Assembly: GCF_001424345.1 (NCBI RefSeq)
Contig: NZ_LMPF01000022.1
Location: forward strand, 361,192 to 413,174
Origin: Burkholderia sp. Leaf177
GTDB lineage: Bacteria; Pseudomonadota; Gammaproteobacteria; Burkholderiales; Burkholderiaceae
Length of the DNA stretch: 51,983 bases
Direction: 5' to 3'
This document shows, in pieces, positions 18,159-27,112 of this stretch (position 1 is its first letter; every line of letters begins with the position of its first letter). A program made the position numbers and the translations under genes. Under the pieces are notes generated by a model. That model searched no databases. It was given only the letters and a program-made list of their open reading frames with translations, and was not told where the DNA came from.

Positions 18159-18557
18159 ATGCCCCTCGTACGAATCTCAGTCGTCAAAGGCAAATCGCCA
18201 GCGCAGTTACGCGCAATGGCGGACGGTATTCATCAAGCACTGGTCGAAACCTATAACGTCCCTCTAAAAGACCGCTTCCAAGTAATCGAACAGCGAGAGC
18301 CTGGGGAGATTATTTACGACAGCGACTACCTAGGAATAGATCGAACTGACGACTTGGTCATCGTACATATCATTGCCGGCCGTTGGCGCGACACTGCAGC
18401 CAAGAAGGCGCTTTACTCGGCGATTGCTCAACGGTTGTCTTCCGACCCTGGCGTGCGCCCCGAAGACGTACAGGTCATCATTTCATCCAATGACAAAGAC
18501 GATTGGTCTTTCGGGAATGGCATCGCGTCTTATGTCCCGGACACGCAATCATCCTGA
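18159..18557 (+). CDS. Tautomerase superfamily protein, malonate semialdehyde decarboxylase-like
   Basis: 132 residues. Pro is the first residue after Met (MPLVRISVVKGKSPAQ). Counting from that Pro, Asp37 (VPLKDRFQ) and an Arg-x-Arg pair at 74/76 (AGRWRD) fall where malonate semialdehyde decarboxylase has its catalytic Asp37 and substrate arginines, and the tail DDWSFGNGIASY also fits that branch. That enzyme converts malonate semialdehyde to acetaldehyde and CO2. The match is from memory of the family, so the reaction is probable, not proven. GGAG lies eight bases before the ATG. The next gene encodes a YdfG-type malonic semialdehyde reductase-like protein, which supports a shared intermediate. 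Confidence 0.72.
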   Translation: MPLVRISVVKGKSPAQLRAMADGIHQALVETYNVPLKDRFQVIEQREPGEIIYDSDYLGIDRTDDLVIVHIIAGRWRDTAAKKALYSAIAQRLSSDPGVRPEDVQVIISSNDKDDWSFGNGIASYVPDTQSS

Positions 18558-18589
18558 ACCATTCAAACAGCTCTCTCTTGGAAAATAAC

Positions 18590-19348
18590 ATGATCGTTCT
18601 CGTAACCGGTGCTAGCTCGGGCTTTGGTGCGGCTATTTCACGACGTTTCGTGTCGGCAGGTCATCGAGTCATTGCGGCAGGACGTCGTCAATCGCGGCTT
18701 GAAGCACTTGCCGACGACCTAGGGCGAGACCACGTCTACCCCCTCGTTCTGGATGTTCGAGATCGAGATGCAGTCGAAGCTGCGATTGTCGGTTTGCCCG
18801 TGGATTTTGCCGAAGTAGATCTGCTGGTGAACAACGCCGGTCTCGCCGCGGGCCTGGATCCGGCCTATGCAGCTGACGTTGAAGACTGGGACACGATGAT
18901 TAACACTAATGTGAAAGGCGTCATGTATCTCAGCCGCTTTGTACTGCCCGGAATGGTCGCACGCAACCGTGGCCACGTGATTAACCTGGGATCTACCGCA
19001 GCAACATATCCCTATCCTGGCGGTAACGTGTACGGAGCCACAAAGGCATTCGTGCGTCAATTTTCTCTGAATATGCGTGCCGACTTGTCCGGTACTGCGG
19101 TTCGCATAACAGTAGTAGAACCGGGTCTCGTCGGCGGCTCTGAATTCTCGACGGTGCGTTTCCGGGGCGACCAGGATCGTGCGTCCCAGGTGTATGAGGG
19201 GACTAACGCCCTCACACCTGACGACATCGCGGAGACGGTCTTTTGGGCCGCAACACTGCCTGCGCACATGAACATTAATGCTATCGAGTTGATGCCGGTG
19301 AGCCAGTCATTCGGGACGCTGCCGGTGCATCGCGCAAGTGGAAGCTGA
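18590..19348 (+). CDS. ydfG: Short-chain dehydrogenase, YdfG-type 3-hydroxy acid dehydrogenase / malonic semialdehyde reductase-like
   Basis: 252 residues from ATG 18590; the frame is open further upstream but that overlaps the preceding gene. Rossmann motif VTGASSGFGAAISRRF, NNAG in LLVNNAGLA, catalytic Ser in NLGSTAATYPYPGGNVYGATKAF with the YxxxK pair, then VEPGLVGGSEFS. The overall pattern, including the C-terminal HMNINAIELMPVSQSFG, is that of YdfG, an NADP enzyme acting on L-serine, 3-hydroxypropionate and malonic semialdehyde. GGAAAA precedes the start. It lies 32 bases after the MSAD-like tautomerase gene. Confidence 0.87.
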   Translation: MIVLVTGASSGFGAAISRRFVSAGHRVIAAGRRQSRLEALADDLGRDHVYPLVLDVRDRDAVEAAIVGLPVDFAEVDLLVNNAGLAAGLDPAYAADVEDWDTMINTNVKGVMYLSRFVLPGMVARNRGHVINLGSTAATYPYPGGNVYGATKAFVRQFSLNMRADLSGTAVRITVVEPGLVGGSEFSTVRFRGDQDRASQVYEGTNALTPDDIAETVFWAATLPAHMNINAIELMPVSQSFGTLPVHRASGS

Positions 19349-19378
19349 TTAATAGATATCCACATCGATCCGATAACG

Positions 19379-20698
19379 ATGGGCAAAGAGCAACTCAATG
19401 CTGTTAATGCGCGGCGACGCAAAACACTCGCAGGCTTCGCCAGCCTGACGCTTGTTCCATGGGTGAACGCATGGGCACGCGATCAAACAATCCAGTCCAA
19501 TCCGTTAAATGTAGGGAGCAACACAATGCCTGGCAATCAAATGAATGGTGTACCGAATATGGACGGGATTCGACAACTTACATTTGACGACATCAACGGG
19601 CTTTCAGTCCGTGTTCTGGAGGCGGGTTATGAGACACCCGGGCGCCCCGCCGTGTTGCTTCTGCATGGTTTCCCCGAGACGGCGTACAGCTGGCGCAAGG
19701 TCATGCCCGCGCTTGCCGCTGCGGGCTACCACGTCATCGCTCCGGATCAGCGTGGCTATGGGCAAACCACCGGTTGGGACGATCGATACGATGGGGATGT
19801 CTCGTCTTTTCGCACTCATGCGTACGCACGAGACGCTCTGGGTGTTGTCATGGCGATGGGTTACCGGACAGTATCGGCGGTGGTTGGGCACGATTTTGGC
19901 GCGATGGTTGCGGCGTATTGCGCGCTTGTGCGTCCGGACGTCTTTCGTTCGCTCGTGCTCATGAGCTTTCCGTTCGACGGACCACCTTCCATTCCCTTCA
20001 ATACACTTGAAAAACCGGCAGCACCGGCCCATCCATCACTCGACGAACAACTGGCCGCGTTGCCCCGACCCCGTATGGACAGCATGACCTATTTCGGGAC
20101 GCGAGAAGCGAACGACAACATGCAATTCTCCGCTCAAGGCCTGAACAACTTTCTGCGAGCGTATTACCACGTGAAGAGCGCTGACTGGCCGGAAAACCAT
20201 CCTCACGCACTGGTGTCTGGTTCGGCTCAAGAGCTTGCTACGTTACCAACGTACTACATCATGGACCGTGGTATTGGAATGGCGGAAACCGTCTCGCCCC
20301 ACATGCCTACATCGCTTCAGATTGCGGACAACCATTGGCTGACCGACAGCGAGCTGGCCGTCTATGTAAATGCATTTCAACGCACGGGCTTTCAGGGTGG
20401 ACTCAATTGGTTTCGCTGCCACACCGGGGCGATTGGCAAGTCGGAGATCGAGTTATTTTCTGGACGCACCATCGATGTGCCGTCGTGCTACATCGCCGGG
20501 GTGGCGGATTGGGGGACCTACCGCAAAGCGGGCGCTCTCGATCGAATGCAGACCCATACGTGTACGCGCATGCACGGGATACACCTGGTCGAGGATGCGG
20601 GGCACTGGGTACAACAGGAGCAACCTCAACGCTTTACGCGCTTGCTGCTGGACTTTCTGCAGCAAAGCAAAGGCGAGTTGAGCAAAGAGACCGTATGA
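19379..20698 (+). CDS. Exported alpha/beta hydrolase, epoxide hydrolase-like
   Basis: 439 residues. The N-terminus NARRRKTLAGFASLTLVPWVNAWA looks like a twin-arginine signal, so the enzyme may be periplasmic. The hydrolase core shows the oxyanion motif LLHGFPETAYSW, APDQRGYGQT, nucleophile Asp in VVGHDFGAMVAAY and the late His in DAGHWVQQEQP. The residue after the nucleophile is Phe, not the Trp that stabilises halide in haloalkane dehalogenases, so epoxide or ester hydrolysis is more likely. It is linked to the HAD dehalogenase-like gene. The start lacks a strong ribosome site. Confidence 0.8.
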   Translation: MGKEQLNAVNARRRKTLAGFASLTLVPWVNAWARDQTIQSNPLNVGSNTMPGNQMNGVPNMDGIRQLTFDDINGLSVRVLEAGYETPGRPAVLLLHGFPETAYSWRKVMPALAAAGYHVIAPDQRGYGQTTGWDDRYDGDVSSFRTHAYARDALGVVMAMGYRTVSAVVGHDFGAMVAAYCALVRPDVFRSLVLMSFPFDGPPSIPFNTLEKPAAPAHPSLDEQLAALPRPRMDSMTYFGTREANDNMQFSAQGLNNFLRAYYHVKSADWPENHPHALVSGSAQELATLPTYYIMDRGIGMAETVSPHMPTSLQIADNHWLTDSELAVYVNAFQRTGFQGGLNWFRCHTGAIGKSEIELFSGRTIDVPSCYIAGVADWGTYRKAGALDRMQTHTCTRMHGIHLVEDAGHWVQQEQPQRFTRLLLDFLQQSKGELSKETV

Positions 20699-20827
20699 GC
20701 AAAAGCCTTTATTCAAGCAGCCGCGCTAGCGCGACACGCTTGTTTGCCGCTGTCTTTTCATACGCTTTCCCCGCGACAGCCGCCAACAGAAACGAGGAAG
20801 AGAGGTTTCACAGCAGTGGGAGCCAGC

Positions 20828-21508
20828 ATGAATAAACCGGTGCTCGTGTTTGACATCGCCGAGACGATTCTGGATTTGCAAGGGCTGACGCCAGTGCTTG
20901 AACGGATATTCGACCACACCACGATCCTGCGTACTTGGTTCGACGAAGTGATCCTTTACTCGCAAGCGCTTTCGATCACCGGCAATTATGCAGACGCAGG
21001 CCGCGTGGGGGTCGCGGTTTTGGAGATGTTGGCGAGAACACGCGGACGCACCGTTAGCGCGGCGCATTTGGCCATGTTCAAGCAAACTGCCTGCTCGTTG
21101 CAGCCCTATCCAGATGTGAAGTCGGGGCTTGCGCGCCTTCAACTGAATGGCTTCGACATGGTGACCCTGAGTAACAATCCGCGCGCAACCTGCGAGACGC
21201 AACTGACGTACGCTGGTATCCGCCCCTTTTTCAAACATGTGTTCAGTATTGACGACGTCGTGCGTCGTTACAAACCTGCGCCGGAATCATATCTCGCCGT
21301 GGCGAAAGCGCTTGACGCGAGTCCCGCTAACTTGTGGCTCATCACCTGTCACGCCTTCGATGCAATGGGCGCAAAATCCGCAGGCTTGCATGCTGCGTTT
21401 ATCGAGCGGCCGGGCAAGGCATCGTTTATGGTCGGTGAACAACCGGACCTGATGGGCGATGACCTGGATGAGCTGTCGCATTTGCTGATCAATCAATTCG
21501 CAAGCTGA
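20828..21508 (+). CDS. HAD-superfamily hydrolase, haloacid dehalogenase type II-like
   Basis: 226 residues from ATG 20828, chosen because GGGAG lies upstream and the HAD motif then begins at residue 5. Motif I is VFDIAETILDL (nucleophile Asp), motif II VTLSNNPRA, the conserved Lys is in RYKPAPESYL, and the acidic motif is in ITCHAFDAMGAKSAGL. The arrangement is that of 2-haloacid dehalogenase type II relatives, which replace halide at C2 through an aspartyl ester. Many such relatives have other or unknown substrates. It belongs to the tautomerase operon. Confidence 0.8.
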   Translation: MNKPVLVFDIAETILDLQGLTPVLERIFDHTTILRTWFDEVILYSQALSITGNYADAGRVGVAVLEMLARTRGRTVSAAHLAMFKQTACSLQPYPDVKSGLARLQLNGFDMVTLSNNPRATCETQLTYAGIRPFFKHVFSIDDVVRRYKPAPESYLAVAKALDASPANLWLITCHAFDAMGAKSAGLHAAFIERPGKASFMVGEQPDLMGDDLDELSHLLINQFAS

Positions 21509-21534
21509 TAAATTGCGCGAAAGGGAGCAATACC

Positions 21535-22134
21535 ATGATCATCAAGCAATATCAAATTTCCTTGCCTGCCGACTATCGCATGCAGGTCATTCGCGATCGT
21601 GTTGCAAGCAGGGGAGCGTCCTTTGACACCTTCGCAGGGCTCGGCCTCAAGTGCTTCCTTATTCGCGAGAAAGGAAAGTTTGGCGCTATGGCCAACGAGT
21701 ACTCGCCCGTTTATTTGTGGCCGCAAACCGGTTCTATGTGGGATTTTCTCGCTGGCCCTGCTTTCGAAGCAATCAAAGAATCATTTGGCGTACCACTCGT
21801 CAATGCTTGGCCCGGGCTGGTCTTCGCTCAGAGCGAAAACTCGACCGATCCAACGACCATTGCATCCGTTACGCGCGAAGAGGAATGCTTGCTACCGGAC
21901 ACGAATCTAACGGAGCTCCGACATAGAGAGGCCACAATTGCAGCAGAGCGTGTCAATGCCACGAAGGGCTTGTTCGCTCGTGCCGTCGGCCTTGATCCAC
22001 GCGGCTGGCGTCTCGTTCGGTTTGACTATTGGACACAGCCGCAGGCTGATCTGTCCAGTGAACTTCTTAGCTATGAAGTCCTGCACGTTTCGGCTCCGGC
22101 CTTTGATGACCTGATGGCGCCCGCGCGAGATTGA
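21535..22134 (+). CDS. DUF4865 family protein
   Basis: 199 residues. The N-terminus (MIIKQYQISLPADYRMQVIRD) and LGLKCFLIREKGKFGAMANEY followed by YLWPQTGSMWDFLAGPAF match the DUF4865 family, small proteins of unknown function usually encoded beside a tautomerase and a LysR regulator, as here. The fold resembles ferredoxin-like mono-oxygenase/tautomerase dimers. GGGAG lies nine bases before the ATG. It closes the operon begun at 17717. Confidence 0.78.
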   Translation: MIIKQYQISLPADYRMQVIRDRVASRGASFDTFAGLGLKCFLIREKGKFGAMANEYSPVYLWPQTGSMWDFLAGPAFEAIKESFGVPLVNAWPGLVFAQSENSTDPTTIASVTREEECLLPDTNLTELRHREATIAAERVNATKGLFARAVGLDPRGWRLVRFDYWTQPQADLSSELLSYEVLHVSAPAFDDLMAPARD

Positions 22135-22382
22135 CATTACCAGCAGGGCAATCTTGCCGCACCTGCCTGCCCGATGTGCGATCACGCGCGACTCGCACGC
22201 GCGACTCGTTTTGCGCCCCGTACACAAATTACGAAGTACCATCCGGATAGGGCCCGACGGCCAACCGCACTTTTCGCCGGACGAATCATACGAATAGCGC
22301 CTTGATCCAGGCAAGGTCGAACAGAATAATGGTCCGCTTAAAAACCGCATCTTTCAAAAAGTTATTTCGGGGTTAATAGACC

Positions 22383-23309
22383 ATGGCCGGTCGTACGAAT
22401 CTTGACATGGATGTTCTGCGCACGTTTGTCACCGGCTTCGAACTCGGCAGTTTTGCAAGGGCGGCAGACAGGCTTGGTCGTTCGCAATCGGCCATCAGTA
22501 CGCAGTTGCGCAAGCTCGAAGAGCAGATTGGCGTGCCGCTGGTGCAGAAATCTGGCCGGGGACTGGCGCTTACCACGGCCGGGGAAGCGCTGCTCAGCTA
22601 TGCAAAGCGTTTGCTCGAACTCAATGACGAAGCCGTGGACACTATCCGCGGCTCGGATCTTGGAGGTTGGGTTCGAATTGGCATACCCCAAGATTTCGCA
22701 GATACGTTTTTGCCCGCTGTTTTGGGACGCTTCTCCAAAGCGCATCCTAAAGTCAGAGTTGAAGTTCAAGTCGACCGAAGCGCGCTTCTGATCGAAAAGA
22801 CAATCAAGGGTGACCTGGACATCGCGCTGGTTTGGGGAGATAGCGGAGATGCGCCGAACGCCCAGCGGTTAGCTGAGCTTTCGATATCCTGGATCGGTCG
22901 TCCTGATTGGGGTGGAAGGCAGAGTTTGGGACTCGAGCCAGTTCCATTGATTGCATTTGCCCCACCCTGTTCGTTTCGTGCCTCAGGCATTGCCGCGCTT
23001 GACGCTGCCGGGATTCCCTGGCGGCTAGTCGTCACTTCTCCAAGTCTTTCCGGACTCTGGGCCGCTGCTGGGGCGGGACTCGGCATCACAGTGCGCACGA
23101 CGATCAATATGCCCGGTACGCTGTCAGCGCTCGATGCAGTAGCGACGGGCTTACCGCCGCTGCCCTCCGTACCGCTTGTGCTACATCGAGCAGAATCAGA
23201 GCCTGACGCCGCGGTAAAGAAGCTGACGAAGATCGTCTTACGCGCTATACACGACGAGATAAGACATTTGCACGTGGGATCTCTGATAGTAAGTGGCGAA
23301 GCAAGCTAA
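22383..23309 (+). CDS. LysR-family transcriptional regulator
   Basis: 308 residues. The winged helix LDMDVLRTFVTGFELGSFAR with recognition helix GRSQSAISTQLRKLEEQIG resembles the LrhA/PecT subgroup. The effector domain follows, including AWVGDSGD-type segment IALVWGDSGDAP. It follows the DUF4865 gene on the same strand after about 250 bases and is the likely regulator of the tautomerase operon. The start has only a weak ribosome site; an internal Met at codon 8 is an alternative. Confidence 0.87.
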   Translation: MAGRTNLDMDVLRTFVTGFELGSFARAADRLGRSQSAISTQLRKLEEQIGVPLVQKSGRGLALTTAGEALLSYAKRLLELNDEAVDTIRGSDLGGWVRIGIPQDFADTFLPAVLGRFSKAHPKVRVEVQVDRSALLIEKTIKGDLDIALVWGDSGDAPNAQRLAELSISWIGRPDWGGRQSLGLEPVPLIAFAPPCSFRASGIAALDAAGIPWRLVVTSPSLSGLWAAAGAGLGITVRTTINMPGTLSALDAVATGLPPLPSVPLVLHRAESEPDAAVKKLTKIVLRAIHDEIRHLHVGSLIVSGEAS

Positions 23310-23385
23310 TCGGGATCCTTGAGCCTGGCTATGAACCTTCCCGCCAGCTCGAACTGGAGGCGCTTGCCGAGTCGCCTGAACGCGG

Positions 23386-23631
23386 TCAGGGATGAACATT
23401 ACGCTTCTGAGCGCGTTGATTGCGATAGTCCGAAAGCGGCAGCCCGCCCTGTCCGATGTCCTCAATCCCATGTTCGTGGAAAATAACGGTTGTATCTTCA
23501 TGCGGCTTGCCCATTACGGTAAAGAGAAGATCGGCAATGCCTTTGTACACTGCGGCTTTCTGCTCGCGCGTCGTGCGCTCTGCGCCAGGACTGGTGCCCT
23601 CACGGGTCACCAGGATATTCACGATTGGCAT
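23386..23631 (-). CDS. Tautomerase, 4-oxalocrotonate tautomerase family
   Basis: 81 residues, with the N-terminal catalytic Pro (MPIVNILVTREG) and the usual central segment TVIFHEHGIEDIGQGG. GGAG lies six bases before the ATG. It is downstream of the SDR gene on the same strand, and the LysR gene at 24499 reads away from this pair. This is the third tautomerase gene in the window. The substrate is unknown. Confidence 0.82.
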   Translation of the reverse strand: MPIVNILVTREGTSPGAERTTREQKAAVYKGIADLLFTVMGKPHEDTTVIFHEHGIEDIGQGGLPLSDYRNQRAQKRNVHP

Positions 23632-23683
23632 ACGGTTCTCCGGGAAAAAAACGGTGGCGCCGCGTTGCGCGCCTCCTATGCAT

Positions 23684-24391
23684 TTATCGCCCGGCGATCA
23701 GTCCGCCATCGACGTGAAGGATTTCCCCGGTCGAGAAGGCTGCGTCCTCGAGGTAGAGCACCGCTCGAACGATATCTTCCACCTCGCCTAGCTTGTTCAT
23801 CGGATGGAAGGCGGCCAGCTTCTCCAGCATGCTCGGATCGTGCATGGGCGTGCGGATGACGCCCGGCGCCACTGCGTTCACGCGGATGCCGCGCGTGGCG
23901 TACTCGATCGCCATGCTTTTGGTGGCGGAATTCATCCCGCCTTTCGTCAGCATCGCGATAAACGCAGGAGAGAGCGAGCTGGCAAATTCCGCCGTTGAGG
24001 CCGTGATCTGGACGACATGTCCGCTGCCTTGCTTCAACATCACCGGAATAACCTGCTGGGTGGTGAAGAAAAACCCGTCGAGATTGGTCCTTACCTTGAG
24101 CCGATAATCTTCTTCTGTATATTCAGTAAATGGCTTACCGATAAAGATGCCGGCATTATTCACCAGCGTGTCAATGCGGCCAAACCTGTCCATGGCTGCC
24201 GCGACCACCCGCTTGCCCGTCTGCGGATCGCCGATATCGCCCGCGACGGTCACTATGTCCGGATCGGCCGATGGCTGGATCGAGCGCGACGTCGCGACAA
24301 CACCGTAGCCACGCGCACGAAAACCATTGACTATGCCTTCGCCCATTCCCTGTGAAGCGCCAGTGACAATGACTACCTTTTTTTGACTCAT
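23684..24391 (-). CDS. SDR-family oxidoreductase lacking the catalytic tyrosine
   Basis: 235 residues. Cofactor motif VTGASQGMGEGIVNGF, NNAG in LVNNAGIFIGKPF, catalytic-type Ser in QITASTAEF and the C-terminal LHVDGGLIAGR are present. Where classical SDRs have YxxxK the sequence reads AMLTKGGMNSATKSMAIEYA, so Lys is kept but Tyr is replaced by Ala. A subgroup of SDR proteins shows the same TKGG pattern, so this is a family trait, not damage. Activity may be altered or non-redox. AGGAG precedes the ATG. Operon with the tautomerase at 23386. Confidence 0.82.
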   Translation of the reverse strand: MSQKKVVIVTGASQGMGEGIVNGFRARGYGVVATSRSIQPSADPDIVTVAGDIGDPQTGKRVVAAAMDRFGRIDTLVNNAGIFIGKPFTEYTEEDYRLKVRTNLDGFFFTTQQVIPVMLKQGSGHVVQITASTAEFASSLSPAFIAMLTKGGMNSATKSMAIEYATRGIRVNAVAPGVIRTPMHDPSMLEKLAAFHPMNKLGEVEDIVRAVLYLEDAAFSTGEILHVDGGLIAGR

Positions 24392-24498
24392 GATATTGCT
24401 CCTAGCAGTTGACTTGACCCGGATGCCCTAGGCATCTCGTGGCATGGAGAGAAGGTTATCGCTGGACTTTGGGAATTGGGAGTCGTTATCCTTGCGCA
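24392..24498. promoter_or_regulatory. Divergent promoter region, SDR-tautomerase pair versus LysR
   Basis: The 107 bases between two divergent starts must hold both promoters and, by the usual LysR arrangement, the regulator's site. No specific inverted repeat was assigned. Confidence 0.35.
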
Positions 24499-25395
24499 AT
24501 GACTGATAAAAAACGCACAGAAATCGATTGGCAGGACATGCGGATTTTCTTGGCGCTGGGACGCTACGGGAGCCTGTCTGCTACGGCACGCGCACTGCGC
24601 GTAAATCACGCGACGGTCGCCCGCCGTGTTCAGTCTCTCGAGGAGAGCGTGGGCAAGAAACTGGTCGAACGCAGGCCGGAGGGATACGTACTGACACCTG
24701 CCGGACACGATGCGTTGAAGGTTGCAGCAGAAATGGAAGTTGCGGCGCAGACAATGAAGCATGCCGGTACGAGCGATGGCGACGGCAGCCTTCGAGGCCT
24801 GGTGCGCATAAATGCGCCGCCTGCGCTGGCGCAGGGTTTCATACTTTCCCGGCTCACCCAGCTGGCCGAGTCCTATCCTGGCATCGACATAGACCTTGCG
24901 ACGAACCTTCGTTCGGTTAGTCTCGATCGGCACAAAGCAGATATCGCGGTGCGCGTGGGCCGTCTTGTCGATGCGGACCTGATCGCGAAATCACTCGGCG
25001 GGATGGCGTTTGGCTTCTATGGCGCACAAGCGCAGTGTGAACGAATTGAACGCGGAGAGCCTCCCGTATTTGTGAATTTCAACGAGGAAAGCGCTGACAT
25101 GCCGGGCACAAGCTGGCTGACGCAGCATTTTCCCCGCGCTCGCATTTCACTTCGTGCAGAGAACCACATCCTGCAAGCCATTGCAGCGCGGGACGGTGCA
25201 GGACTGGCTTTGCTTCCTCATTATCTGGGCCGAGCTCTATCTGGACTAAGCTTATGCGCGCTCGGGCCAGTGCCTCCTTCGCGAGATATGTGGCTGCTCA
25301 TACGCAGGCAGGATCGGAACGTCCCGACGCTACGCGTGGTAATGCAACACTTGATCGATTCCTTCAAGGAAAACGAAGCGCTTTTTGGCGACTGA
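24499..25395 (+). CDS. LysR-family transcriptional regulator
   Basis: 298 residues from ATG 24499 (MTDKKRTEIDWQDMRIF); the longer frame from 24439 adds 20 residues not typical of the family. HTH: GRYGSLSATARALRVNHATV, with VARRVQSLEESVG. The effector domain includes IDIDLATNLRSVSLDRHKAD, found in the CrgA/AaeR-like subgroup. It is divergent from the SDR-tautomerase pair and probably regulates it. Confidence 0.86.
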   Translation: MTDKKRTEIDWQDMRIFLALGRYGSLSATARALRVNHATVARRVQSLEESVGKKLVERRPEGYVLTPAGHDALKVAAEMEVAAQTMKHAGTSDGDGSLRGLVRINAPPALAQGFILSRLTQLAESYPGIDIDLATNLRSVSLDRHKADIAVRVGRLVDADLIAKSLGGMAFGFYGAQAQCERIERGEPPVFVNFNEESADMPGTSWLTQHFPRARISLRAENHILQAIAARDGAGLALLPHYLGRALSGLSLCALGPVPPSRDMWLLIRRQDRNVPTLRVVMQHLIDSFKENEALFGD

Positions 25396-25461
25396 GCGTC
25401 CGGTGTGTCAGACCCGCAAAGCACCCATGCCGTTTATGCCGAAATCCGGTCTGACGCTAAC

Positions 25462-26976
25462 CTAACTTTTAGGCTTGGTTACTTCTGTCTCTGTCCTTTT
25501 TTTGGGCCGCGAAGCCAAATACGCATTTTCGCGCGCCCAGATCACTACCTCGCTACGACTGTGAAGATCGAGTTTCGCGTAAATGGTCGCCACGTGGTTG
25601 CGAACGGTATTCAAAGCGAGATCCAGGTGCTTCGCGATTTCCTTGTCGGCGAGTCCTTCACATAGAGCGTCGAATACGTCTCGCTCCCGTGCAGTCAGAT
25701 CGTCGAGCCGACCCTTAGACGTTTCCGACGCATTCGAACGCCGGACATTTGCCAGTTTTTCGATAAGCGTTTTACTGAACCAGGATGCGTCCTGCATGAC
25801 TGCTTCGATGGCATCGACCAGTTCCATTTCCGAACGCTTTCGCTCACTGATATCGAGCCACGCCATCAACACGCAATCCTGCCGATTGATGCTGACCGAT
25901 TCGGCCGATACCAGGCAGCGGATCGTCTCCCCGTTCTTTTTGCGTACGTCGAACTCCACGTTGCGAACCCCGGTGCCCGTTTCGAGCAAATCTGCAAGTC
26001 GGCTGCGCACATCGCCGATCCAGACGTTGGCATCTGCACCCGCACGGCCAATAATATCTTCCGCCGCGTAACCCGTTGTTGCAGTGAAGGCCTCGTTGAG
26101 ATCGAGAATCACAAACCCGTCCGCCGTCACCACCGCGCTCGGGACCGGTAGCATGCGAAAAGCTTTCTGGAAACGTTCCTCGCTTTGACGAAGCGTACTC
26201 TCCGCCTTTTTGCGTGGCTCGAGATCCATGAAGGTGAAGAGCATGCAATCCTCATCACCTATATCGATAGGTTGCCCCGCCACCACGACCGGCTTCAAAC
26301 CGCCGTCCGGAAGGCGAAGCTCAGCTTCCATCTGCGGTATTGTCGCGCCTTGACTCAGGCGTTCGATCGCGATGCCCCGCTTTTCAGCGTTCTCGAACAC
26401 ATCCAGTTCATACACTGATCGTCCGATGACATCTTCACGAACATACCCCGTCATCTCCAGGAACCCCTGATTGACCTTCATGTAGCGCTGATCGCTCAAC
26501 CGGCAGATCACGGCAGGTGCGGGATTTGCATTGAAGGTCTTCTCGAAGCGCTGCTCGGCGCTCGCCCATTCAGTTGCATCGTGAACGATCAAAGCAAGAC
26601 AGTCCGGTTCGCTCTGGCTGTTCGTCAGCACAAGACTGCGCACCCGATGCACCCAGTTGACCGAGTCGTCATGTGCGGGAAATACCTCGACCACGACGTC
26701 GCTGAAACATTCTCCCGCGATCACGCGTTCGATTGGATATTGCCCGTTTGAAAGGGTATGGTTGTTGCGATAGCGAAGACGGAACCTCTCGCGATATTCC
26801 GCCACGTCTCGACCGAGGTCGCTGACATTTTCTACGCCATGCATGCCGAGGGCCGCTTCATTCGCCCACAGGATGCGTTGATCCGGCTCGATCAGGATGA
26901 CGCCCTCGGTCAGTCCGGTGATAATCTGCTGAAGTTGACGCCTGTCCGTCTCGGTACGCAGCACGCGGTCGTTCAT
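25462..26976 (-). CDS. Three-PAS-domain LuxR-type transcriptional regulator
   Basis: 504 residues from ATG 26976 (AGGAAG upstream); the longer frame to 27102 has an arginine-rich, non-family start. Three PAS domains are visible: about residues 10-110 (ILIEPDQRILWANEAALGMH), 160-270 (YMKVNQGFLEMTGYVREDVI) and 285-400 (VILDLNEAFTATTGYAAEDI). The C-terminal LuxR/FixJ helix-turn-helix (about 428-487) reads LTARERDVFDALCEGLADKE and IAKHLDLALNTVRNHVATIY. There is no histidine kinase or receiver domain, so it is a one-component cytoplasmic sensor. PAS ligand unknown. It follows the stress-type membrane protein and CsbD genes on the same strand. Confidence 0.85.
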   Translation of the reverse strand: MNDRVLRTETDRRQLQQIITGLTEGVILIEPDQRILWANEAALGMHGVENVSDLGRDVAEYRERFRLRYRNNHTLSNGQYPIERVIAGECFSDVVVEVFPAHDDSVNWVHRVRSLVLTNSQSEPDCLALIVHDATEWASAEQRFEKTFNANPAPAVICRLSDQRYMKVNQGFLEMTGYVREDVIGRSVYELDVFENAEKRGIAIERLSQGATIPQMEAELRLPDGGLKPVVVAGQPIDIGDEDCMLFTFMDLEPRKKAESTLRQSEERFQKAFRMLPVPSAVVTADGFVILDLNEAFTATTGYAAEDIIGRAGADANVWIGDVRSRLADLLETGTGVRNVEFDVRKKNGETIRCLVSAESVSINRQDCVLMAWLDISERKRSEMELVDAIEAVMQDASWFSKTLIEKLANVRRSNASETSKGRLDDLTARERDVFDALCEGLADKEIAKHLDLALNTVRNHVATIYAKLDLHSRSEVVIWARENAYLASRPKKRTETEVTKPKS

Positions 26977-27112
26977 GGTTGATTTCTTCCTGGATAGCGA
27001 TGCAGCTTTACCGCCGGCATTGTTAAGAACTGCATGGGCAAATCGCGCCCTCGGCGCCACACGCAAAAAAGATCGTGGCATCGACGGCGCGGGGACACTC
27101 AATCACTTGCCA

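Noticed and set aside
19379..20698. Haloalkane dehalogenase call
   Set aside because: The nucleophile motif is HDFG; the Trp needed next to Asp for halide binding is absent, so an epoxide-hydrolase-like call is safer.
22140..22382. Long minus-strand ORF covering the intergenic region before the second LysR gene
   Set aside because: It overlaps the end of the DUF4865 gene, is rich in Arg/Ser as antisense frames are, and matches no family.
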